From: Pseudomonas neuropathica
Lineage (GTDB): Bacteria; Pseudomonadota; Gammaproteobacteria; Pseudomonadales; Pseudomonadaceae
Reading direction: 5' to 3'
Assembly: GCF_015461835.1 (NCBI RefSeq)
Contig: NZ_JACOPX010000021.1
Coordinates: 18,431 to 82,430, forward strand
DNA length: 64,000 nt
Within the stretch, counting starts at the first letter, position 1; the number at the start of each line of letters is the position of its first letter. Both the position numbers and the translations under genes were made by a program. Below the pieces are notes generated by a model that saw only the letters and a program-made list of their open reading frames with translations, did not search any database and was not told the origin of the DNA. Positions 41,559-52,400 of this stretch are shown in pieces.

Positions 41559-42917
41559 CTACTTCAGCTCGGGCAGGCGCGCTTCGTTTTTCACTTCGGT
41601 CGCGGCGATCGCATCGGCCGGCAGCACCACCCGTTGTTTGCTCAGCAACTGGCCCATGTTCGCCAGCACGCGGTACATCGAATATTCCTCGGTGTAGCGG
41701 ATTTCGGTGTAGCGACGGTTGGCGTTGTAAAGCTCGTTTTCACTGTCGAGCAAGTCGAGCAGGGTGCGTTGGCCGAGGCCAAACTGATCCTGATACGCGG
41801 CGCGTACGCGTTTGGTGGTTTCCGCGTATTCGCGTGCGGTCGGGGTCTGTTTCTTCGCGTTCTGCATGGCGTTCCAGGCCAGGCGAATGTTCTCGTTGAG
41901 TTGACGCAGGGCGTTGTTGCGGATGTCCATCGCCTGATTGATCTGGTGCGCATCGGAGGCCAGGCGCGCCTTGTCGCTGCCGCCACGGAATAGGTTGTAG
42001 TTCATCACCACACCGACGCGCCATTCGTTGTCGTGGCCTTCATCGCCTTGCACATTGTTGTTCGCGCCGACGGCCGCTTCCGCGTCGAAGCGTGGATAGA
42101 ACGGCGACTTGGCGACTTCGTACTGGCTCTCGGCCGATTGCACGTCAGCCTGGGCGGACTTCAGATACGGGTTGTTGTCGACCATGCTCTGCTGGGCTTC
42201 ACGCAATTCGGTCGGCAGTTCGCCACGGGTCGAGGCCGGGGTTTCCAGCTCATCGGGCATGCGCCCGACGACGCTGTAGAAGTTGGCTTCGGCGTCAGAC
42301 AGATCGACTTCGGCGGTGTCGAGGTTGTTCTGCGCCAGCGCTTTACGCGCAACCGATTGATCGGAGTCGGCGGTACTGCCGACACCCCGCTCGGTGCGCA
42401 GGCCAATCTGATCGTTGACCCGCAAGTGCGCCTGCAGGTTGTTGCGAGCCAGGGTCACCAGTTCGCGGCGCTTGAGCACTTCGAGGTAGACCTCGATGGT
42501 GCGCAGGGCCAGATCCTGGGCGGTGCCTTGCGCGTAGTACGCGCGCGAATTGGAGACGCCTTTGGTGCGCTCGACTTCGTTGGCGGTGTTGAAACCGTCG
42601 AACAGCATCTGCCGCAGGCGCAGCTCGGACTGGGTGTAATTGAGGATTTCGGTGTGGTGATTACCGAAGGCCCGGGTGTTGGTGTTGTCGCTGTAGCCAC
42701 GGCCATAGGCGGCGTTCAAATCGACGGACGGATAGAAGCCGCCCTTGGCGACTTTGACTTGTTCATCAGCCGACAGGCGGGCGTCCACGCGCGAGGCCAG
42801 TTCCGGGTGAGTGGCGATGGTGCTTTGGATCGCCTCGGTGAGGTTCATGGCCTGAGCTTGAGAAGTGCAAGCCATGGCCAGCAAAACCGCGCTGCAGAGG
42901 GGGGTTAGAACGCGCAT
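41559..42917 (-). CDS. TolC-family outer-membrane channel, LapE/MapE-like
   Basis: A 452-residue outer-membrane efflux protein. The signal peptide is MRVLTPLCSAVLLAMACTSQAQA, cleaved before MNLTEAI. Two repeated halves each with helix-strand-helix are visible, including NEVERTKGVSNSRAYYAQGTAQDLALRTIEVYLEVLKRR and the second-half match RAAYQDQFGLGQRTLLDLLDSENELYNANRRY. It forms the outer-membrane exit for the RTX adhesin. It is the first gene of the operon, divergent from the adhesin with a 532-base regulatory gap. Confidence 0.93.
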   Translation of the reverse strand: MRVLTPLCSAVLLAMACTSQAQAMNLTEAIQSTIATHPELASRVDARLSADEQVKVAKGGFYPSVDLNAAYGRGYSDNTNTRAFGNHHTEILNYTQSELRLRQMLFDGFNTANEVERTKGVSNSRAYYAQGTAQDLALRTIEVYLEVLKRRELVTLARNNLQAHLRVNDQIGLRTERGVGSTADSDQSVARKALAQNNLDTAEVDLSDAEANFYSVVGRMPDELETPASTRGELPTELREAQQSMVDNNPYLKSAQADVQSAESQYEVAKSPFYPRFDAEAAVGANNNVQGDEGHDNEWRVGVVMNYNLFRGGSDKARLASDAHQINQAMDIRNNALRQLNENIRLAWNAMQNAKKQTPTAREYAETTKRVRAAYQDQFGLGQRTLLDLLDSENELYNANRRYTEIRYTEEYSMYRVLANMGQLLSKQRVVLPADAIAATEVKNEARLPELK

Positions 42918-43449
42918 GGGTGCATCTCCCTGAGTCCTGATGGTGTGTTACTGTCGCCAAATATTTGACGATATTTTTAGGTGTAGGCGTTTCACTCTTG
43001 TAACAACAGAGCTAAGAACATCCTGAAGCGTAGCTAAGAAAAAATTTTCATAAGGCTTATGCCGAAAAAAACTTATGCGCTTTGTAAAAACCGGCACATT
43101 GTTCAGCATGAAAGCCTTTGTTTTATGCGCTTTAGGGAGCGCAAAAAGGCTTGAGGAAAGTTCCATTCACTTTGCGACATACGGCGAAGTACTGCTGAAG
43201 GGGAGGGACGCGTAGCGGCTGATGGGCGACAGATTTTTGTCACTCGAGTGATTCACCACCGTTACGTAGCGTTAGTAGGCGTATTGCTTTGATCAGGATG
43301 CGGAAGTGCTTGATAGCACTGATGTTTCCGGAATAAGCCACCTGCGAAACGAACTGTTGAAGGTGCGAGCGTCGCCTCCAACAACCCGATTGAGCCATGG
43401 GCTGCTTCGCTTACCAGTGCCGACGGTGGTCGGCAGCGGAGGATTTCAC
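42918..43449. promoter_or_regulatory. Divergent regulatory region between the TolC-like gene and the adhesin gene
   Basis: 532 bases without a gene. The first 230 bases are AT-rich and carry AGCTAAGAA twice (43010-43018 and 43032-43040, 22 bases apart), the palindrome CATAAG-G-CTTATG at 43049-43061 and TTATGCGCTTT twice (43073-43083 and 43133-43143, 60 bases apart). The rest is a long GC-rich leader. No FleQ-type box was recognised with confidence. CGGAGG lies 5 to 10 bases ahead of the adhesin ATG. Confidence 0.5.
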
Positions 43450-46400
43450 ATGGCAACGCTCATCGGCACAGTCACTAAAGTCATTGGCCAGGTTTTCGCC
43501 CAGTCAGCCGACGGTACTAAACGCCCACTGGTGGAAGGCGATCGCCTTTATGCAGGCGACCAACTGATCACCGGCGCAGAAGGCGCAGTCGCCGTTCATC
43601 TGCAAAACGGCCAGGAACTGACTCTGGGCCGTGACAGCAGCCTGACCATGACCGGCCAATTGCTGGCCGATCAAGCGGCGCACGTGAATGCGCCAGAGGC
43701 GGTGACCCCGAGCGAAGCGCAACTGACTGACGTTGAGCAAATCCAGAAAGCCATCGCCGCCGGTGATGACCCGAGCAAAAACGCCGAAGCCACTGCAGCC
43801 GGCCCGAATGCCCCGGGCGGGGCGCCGGGTGAATTGGGCGGCGGCCACAGTTTTGTCTTGCTGACCGAAGTTGGCGGCCGGGTCGACCCGATCATCGGTT
43901 TTCCTACCGCCGGGTTCGGCGGTATTCCCGAATTCCCTGAAGAACGCCACAACGCGGTGATCGACAACGGCGACAACACCCCGGCAGTCGTGGTGCCGCC
44001 ACCGGTCAACAATCCGGTAACCCTTACCGGCCTGGATGTGGCTGGTGGCGAACTCAATCTCAATGAAGCCAATCTGCCTGACGGCTCGGCGGCCAATCCT
44101 GGCGCACTCACGCAAAGCGGCAGCTTCACCGTGTCGGCGCCGGACGGTCTGACCAGTCTGAGCATTGGCGGCATCAACCTGGTCAACGGCGGCGTAGCGG
44201 TCGGGTTCCCGCAATCGATCACCACGCAACTGGGCAACACCCTGACCATCACCGGTTACAACCCGGCGACGGGCGTGGTCAGCTACAGCTACACCCTCAA
44301 CGGCAACGAAAGCCACGCGGCCGGCGATGGCGCGAACAACCTCAGCGAACAGTTCACGGTGATTGCCGGTGACAGTAATGGCGACACCGCGACCGGCACG
44401 CTCGACGTCAACATCACCGACGACGTGCCGAAAGCGTTCGATGACAGCAATGGTACGGCTTCAGAGACTCAACTGACCCTGACCGGCAACGTTCTGACCA
44501 ACGACGTGCAAGGCGCCGACCGCGTACCCACCGGACCGGTAACGCCGGGCACGTTCACCGGCACTTACGGCACCTTGGTGCTTAATGCCAACGGCACTTA
44601 CACCTATACCCTCAACACCAACGACGCCGACTTCAAAAACCTGCACGGTGGCGGTAATGGCACCGAGACGTTCGCCTACACCATCACTGATTCGGATGGT
44701 GATACCAGCACGGCGAATCTCGTTCTGCAGATCCACAACAACGACGATCCAGTGGTCATCAATGGCCTGAACGTCGAAGGCGGCGAGCTGACGGTCTACG
44801 AGAAAAATCTCACTGACGGCAGCGCACCGGATTCCACCGCGTTGACCCAAAGCGGCACGTTCACCATCACTGCGTTGGACGGCGTCACGACCCTGACTGT
44901 CGGCGGCATCGCCGTCGTTACCAATGGCGTGGCAGCAGGTTTCCCACAATCGGTCACGACGCCATTGGGCAGCACTCTGACCATCACCGGTTTCAACGCC
45001 ACCACCGGCGTGGTCAGCTACAGCTACACCCTGGTCGACAACGAAGCACACCCAACGGCCAACGGCGCGAACAATCTGCCAGAGCAGTTCGCTGTCACGG
45101 TGGTCGATGACAACGGCACCACCGCCAATGCCACCCTCGACGTGAACATCGTCGACGACCTGCCGAAAGCCGTGGATGACAGCAACTCCGGCACCGCATC
45201 GGAAACCTTGCTGACCCTGACTGGCAATGTGCTGACCAATGACGTGCAAGGTGCCGACCGTGTACCCACCGGACCGGTCACCCCGGGCACGTTCACCGGG
45301 ACTTACGGCACCTTGGTGCTGAACGCCAACGGCACTTACACCTACACGCTGAACACCAATGACGCCGACTTCAAAAACCTGCACGGTGGCGGCAATGGCA
45401 CGGAAACCTTCGCCTACACCATCACCGATTCGGACGGCGATACCAGCACGGCGAATCTGGTTTTGCAGATCCATAACAATGACGATCCCGTGGTTATCAA
45501 TGGCCTGAACGTCGAAGGCGGCGAGCTGACGGTCTACGAGAAAAATCTCACTGACGGGAGCGCACCGGATTCCACCGCGTTGACCCAAAGCGGCACGTTC
45601 ACCATCACTGCGCTGGACGGCGTGACGACCCTGACTGTCGGCGGCATCGCCGTCGTCACCAACGGCGTGGCAGCAGGTTTCCCACAATCGGTCACGACGC
45701 CATTGGGCAGCACGCTGACCATCACCGGTTTCAACGCCACCACCGGTGTGGTCAGCTACAGCTACACCCTGGTCGATAATGAAGCTCATCCAACCGCCAA
45801 CGGCGCGAACAATCTGCCAGAGCAGTTCGCCGTCACCGTGGTCGATGACAACGGCACCACGGCCAACGCCACCCTCGACGTGAACATCGTCGATGACCTG
45901 CCAAAAGCGGTGGATGACAGCAACTCCGGCACCGCATCGGAAACCTTGCTGACCCTGACCGGCAACGTTCTGACCAACGACGTGCAAGGCGCCGACCGCG
46001 TACCGACCGGACCGGTAACGCCGGGCACATTCACCGGCACTTACGGCACCTTGGTACTCAACGCCAACGGCACTTACACCTACACGCTGAACACCAATGA
46101 CGCCGACTTCAAAAACCTGCACGGCGGTGGCAATGGCACGGAAACCTTCGCCTACACCATCACCGATTCGGACGGTGATACCAGCACGGCGAATCTCGTT
46201 CTGCAGATCCACAACAACGACGATCCGGTGGTCATCAGCGGTCTCGACGTCAACGGCGGCGAACTCACCGTTTACGAGAAAAACCTCACGGACGGCAGCG
46301 CACCGGACTCCACCGCGTTGACCCAAAGCGGCACGTTCACCATCACTGCGCTGGACGGCGTGACGACCCTGACTGTCGGCGGCATCGCCGTCGTCACCAA

Positions 46401-49400
46401 TGGTGTGGCCGCCGGTTTCCCACAATCGGTCACCACGCCGCTGGGCAGCACGTTAACCATCACCGGTTTCAACGCCACCACCGGCGTGGTCAGCTACAGC
46501 TACACCCTGGTCGACAACGAAGCACACCCAACCGCCAACGGCGCGAACAATCTGCCAGAGCAGTTCGCCGTCACCGTGGTCGATGACAACGGCACCACCG
46601 CCAACGCCACCCTCGACGTGAACATCGTCGATGACCTGCCGAAAGCCGTGGATGACAGCAACTCCGGCACCGCCTCGGAAACCTTGCTGACCCTGACCGG
46701 CAATGTCCTGACCAACGACGTGCAAGGCGCCGACCGCGTACCGACCGGACCGGTAACGCCGGGCACGTTCACCGGCACTTACGGCACCTTGGTGCTGAAC
46801 GCCAACGGCACCTACACCTACACGCTGAACACCAATGACGCCGACTTCAAAAACCTGCACGGTGGCGGTAATGGCACGGAAACCTTCGCCTACACCATCA
46901 CCGATTCGGACGGTGATACCAGCACGGCGAATCTGGTTTTGCAGATCCACAACAACGACGATCCAGTGGTCATCAATGGCCTCGACGTCAATGGCGGCGA
47001 ACTCACTGTTTACGAGAAAAACCTCACTGACGGCAGCGCACCGGATTCCACCGCGTTGACCCAAAGCGGCACGTTCACCATCACCGCACTTGATGGCGTC
47101 ACGACGCTGACTGTCGGTGGCATCGCCGTCGTTACCAACGGCGTAGCGGCAGGTTTCCCACAATCGGTCACGACGCCACTCGGCAGCACGCTGACCATCA
47201 CCGGTTTCAACGCCACCACCGGCGTGGTCAGCTACAGCTACACCCTGGTCGACAACGAAGCACACCCAACCGCCAACGGCGCGAACAATCTGCCTGAGCA
47301 GTTCGCCGTCACCGTGGTCGATGACAACGGCACCACCGCCAATGCCACCCTCGATGTGAACATCGTCGATGACTTGCCAAAAGCCGTGGATGACAGCAAC
47401 ACCGGCACCGCCTCGGAAACTTTGCTGACCCTGACCGGTAATGTCCTGACCAACGATGTGCAAGGCGCCGACCGCGTACCGACCGGACCGGTAACTCCGG
47501 GCACGTTCACCGGGACTTACGGCACCTTGGTACTTAATGCCAACGGCACTTACACCTATACCCTCAACACCAACGACGCCGACTTCAAAAACCTGCACGG
47601 CGGCGGCAATGGCACCGAGACGTTCGCCTACACCATCACTGATTCGGATGGTGATACCAGCACTGCCAATCTGGTGCTGAACATCCACAACAACGACGAT
47701 CAGGTCTACCTCAACGGCCTCGACGTCAACGGCGGCGAACTCACTGTCTACGAGAAAAACCTCAGCGACGGTAGCGCTCCAGACACTCCGGCGCTGACCC
47801 AGAGTGGCACCTTCACCGTCACCGCCCTCGACGGTCTGCAAACCCTGACCGTGGGCGGCATCAGCGTGGTCACCGGTGGTGTGGCCGCAGGCTTCCCGCA
47901 ATCGATCGTCACGCCGCTCGGCAGCACGTTGACCATCACCGGTTACAACCCGGCCACCGGTGTCGTGAGTTACAGCTACACCCTGGTCGACAACGAAACG
48001 CATCCGAATGCCAACGGCGCCAACAGCATCACCGAAAACTTCAACGTGGTGGCGACGGACACCGATGGCAGCACGGCCAACGGCCAGATCAACGTCAATA
48101 TCGTCGATGATCTGCCCAGCGCTCATCCTGATTCTGCTTCCGTGGCAGAGGGCGGCACCGTCAGCGGTAATGTGTTGGACAACGACATCGCCGGCGCCGA
48201 CGGCCCGGCCGTGACCGGTGCGGTGGTCGGCGTGCGGGCCGGCGCCGACACCTCGACTTCGGCCATCGGCGGCCTCAACAGCAACATCAACGGCACCTAC
48301 GGCTACCTGACCCTGGACGCCAACGGCAACGCGGTCTATCACAGCAACCCCAACGCGGTGAACGGCCCGGGCGCGGTGGACGTGTTCACCTATACCGTGC
48401 GCGATTCCGACGGTGATGAAAGCACCACCACCATCACCATCGATGTCGCCAACAGCAAGCTGTACGCGACCAGCGACACCGACGTCACCGTTTACGAGAA
48501 AGCGCTGGACCTGACCAAGGACGGCGCTGATCTGGCGCCCGGTACGGTCACCGGCAGCGACCCGACCAGCACCGGCGAAACTGCGTCCGGCACCTTGGTC
48601 GGCTCGGTCACCGGTGCGGTCGGCGCGATCAGCTACGCGCTGGTTGGCAGTGCCACCGGCAACTACGGGCAGATTGTCCTCAACCCCAACGGTACCTACA
48701 CCTACACCCTGACCTCACCGGCGAGCACCACGCCGCATGCCGACGACGGCGCCAACACCCTGAGCGAAACCTTTACCTATCAGGCCACCGATTCGCTCGG
48801 CAACGTTGTCACCAGCACCATCGTTGTCAGCATCGTCGATGACGTGCCCAAGGCGATGAACGATAGCAACGCCAACAGCGCCTCGGAAACGCAACTGACC
48901 CTGACCGGCAATGTGCTGACCAACGATGTGCAAGGCGCCGATGTGGTCGCGACCGGACCGAATGCCGGGCCGATCACCGCCGGCACGTTCACCGGCACTT
49001 ACGGCACGCTGGTGCTCAACGCCAACGGCACGTACACCTACACGCTGAACCCCAACGATGCCGACTTCAAAAACCTGCACGGCGGCGGCAACGGTACCGA
49101 AACCTTCACCTACACCCTGACCGATGCCGACGGCGACACCAGCACCGCCAACCTGGTGCTGAACATCCACAACAACGACGATCCGGTGGTGCTCAACGGC
49201 CTCGACGTCAACGGCGGCGAGCTCACCGTCTACGAGAAAAACCTCAGCGACGGCACCAGCCCCGACACTCCGGCACTGACCCAGAGCGGTACCTTCACCG
49301 TCACTGCGCTCGATGGTTTGCAAACCCTCACCGTCGGCGGCATTGCCGTGGTCACCAATGGCGTTGCCGCAGGTTTCCCGCAATCCATCGTCTCGCCGCT

Positions 49401-52400
49401 GGGCAGCACCTTCACCGTCACCGGTTACAACCCAGCCACTGGCGTGGTCAGTTACAGCTACACCCTGGTCGACAACGAAGCCCATCCGACCGCCAACGGT
49501 GCCAATAGCCTCACCGAAAACTTCAACGTGGTGGCCACCGATACCGATGGCAGCACGGCCAGCGGCCAGATCAACGTCAACATCATCGATGACCTGCCGA
49601 CCGCCAAACCCGACACCGGCTCGGTGGCGGAGGGTGGTACGGTCAACATCAGCGTGTTGGGCAATGACATCAGCGGCGCCGATGGCGCAGCCTCGGTGGT
49701 CGGCGTGCGCGCCGGCAGCAACACCGGCACTTCGGCCATCGGCGGCCTCAACAGCAACATCAACGGCAACTTCGGTTACCTGACCCTTGATGCGGCCGGC
49801 AACGCCGTCTATCACAGCAACCCGAACTCGGTGAGCCCACCGGGCGCCACCGACACTTTCACCTACACCATTCGTGACAGCGACGGCGATGAAAGCACCA
49901 CAACCATCACCGTCAACGTTGCCGACAGCAAGCTGGTGGCCTCGGTCGATCAGGACGTAACGGTCTATGAAAAAGCCCTCGACCTGACCAAGGACGGCCA
50001 GGATCTGGCCGCCGGTACGGTCACCGGCAGCGATCCGACCAACACCGGTGAAACCGCGACCGGCACGCTGGTCGGCGCAGTTACCGGCGGTACGGGCGCG
50101 ATCACCTACACCTTGGTCGGCAGCGCCACCGGCAGCTATGGGCAGATTCAGCTCAACGCCGACGGCACCTACACCTACACGCTGACCTCGGCGCCGAAAA
50201 CCACGCCGAACGCCAACGACGGGGCGAACACGCTGAGCGAAAGTTTCACCTACAAAGCCACCGATGCACTGGGCAACAGCACCACCAGCACCCTCGTGGT
50301 CAACATCGTCGACGACGTGCCAAAAGCGGTGGCGTCGGACCGTTCGGTGGCAGCGGTGGAAATCGATTCCAACCTGCTCATCGTCCTCGACATCTCCGGC
50401 AGTATGGCCGACGCCTCCGGTGTGCCCGGCCTGTCGCGGCTGGCCCTGGCCAAGCAGGCGATCAGCGCCTTGCTCGACAAGTACGACGACCTCGGTGATG
50501 TCAAAGTCCAGCTCGTCACCTTCAGCAGCAACGCCACTGACAGAACCTCGGTATGGGTCGATGTGGCGACCGCGAAGACGATTCTCGCCGGCCTGACGGC
50601 GGGTGGCGGCACCAACTACGACGCCGCGGTGGCGGTCATGCAAACCGCGTTCAACACCTCGGGCAAACTCACCGGGGCACAGAACGTCGGTTACTTCTTC
50701 TCGGACGGCAAACCCAACGAGGGCGACATAAACGCCGCTGATGAAGCCGCGCTGAAAAACTTCCTCGATGCCAACAACATCAAGAACTACGCGATTGGCC
50801 TGGGCAGCGGCGTGAGTAACGCCAACCTTGATCCGCTGGCGTACGACGGCATCACCCACACCAACACCAACGCGGTGGTGGTTACCGATCTCAATCAGCT
50901 CAACTCGGTGCTGTCCGGCACCGTAGAAGGCGCGCCGGTCACCGGTTCGTTGCTGGGCGAGGGCGGTACCTTCGGCGCCGATGGCGGCTTCATCAAATCC
51001 ATCGTCGTTGACGGCACCACTTACACCTACGATCCGAAGGCTCTCAGCGGCCAAGGCTCGTTGACCGCCACCGGTGGCGTCAACCATGGCACATTCAACA
51101 CCGTAAACAACACGTTGAGCATCGCCACCAACAACAGCGGCACGCTGGTGATCAACCTCGACACCGGCGACTACAGCTACACCTCGCAGAAAACCACGGC
51201 GGTGGTGATTACCGAGAACATCGGCTTTACCCTCAGCGACAACGACGGCGACCTCGCCAGCTCGACGCTGACCGTGAAAGTGATCCCCAATGCGCCACCC
51301 GTGGCGGTGGACGATCACGTCATCACCAACGTGTTGTCGAGCAACATCGTGGTGCCGGGCGAGTTGCTGCTGGCCAACGACACCGATCCGAATGGCGATA
51401 CGCTCAACGCCACACCGACCACCTTCAATACTGGTTGGATAGCGAAGGGCGCGGACTTCACCGGCACCGGTGCGATCACGTTCAACGGCAACAGCAACAC
51501 TGCCGCCAACCAGACCCTGGCCGATGTGCGCAATGCCTTCGCCGCCAACACCGCAGCGATGACCGCGGTGCTGGTGATCAGCGGCTACCTCGGCGCGGTG
51601 ACCAATGCCAATGCCAACGATGAAGACCTGATCACGGTCAAACTGAAACAGGGCGAAACGCTGAACCTGGATCACAACCTGGCGGCCGGGCACGTCACCA
51701 TGGAGTACTCGCTCAATGGCGGCGCGTTCGTGACCATTGCCGACGGCGGCACCATCACCGCCAGCGCCGATGGTACCTACCAGATCCACGTCACCAACAT
51801 CAGCAATACCAGTGGCGGTAACCCGAATGCGGCGGAAAATTACCAACTGACCATGACAGTCAATTACGCCGGGGCCCACGATGTCACCCCGGATTTCCAC
51901 GGCAGCTACACCGCCAACGACAACCACGGCGGCAGCGACACGGCCAACGTCAGCATCAGCTATCAGGACGGCCACACCCTCACCGGCACCTCGGGGGATG
52001 ACGTGCTGGTGGCCGGCACTGGCGACAACATCATCAACGCCGGCGACGGCAACGATGTGCTCACCGCAGGCTCGGGCAACAACGAGCTGCACGGCGGCGC
52101 CGGTAACGACTTGCTCTACAGCGGCCCGGGCAATGATCTGCTCGACGGCGGTACCGGCAGCGACACCGCCAGCTACGCCCACGCCACCGCCGGGGTGACG
52201 GTCAACCTCGGTCTGCTCGGTGCGCAAAACACCGTCGGCGCGGGGACGGACACCCTGACCGGCATCGAAAACCTCGTTGGCTCGAACTTCAATGACACCC
52301 TGACCGGCGACAACAATAACAACGTGATCAACGGTGGCCTGGGTAACGACACCCTCAACGGTGGCGGCGGCGATGACCTGCTGATCGGCGGCATGGGTAA

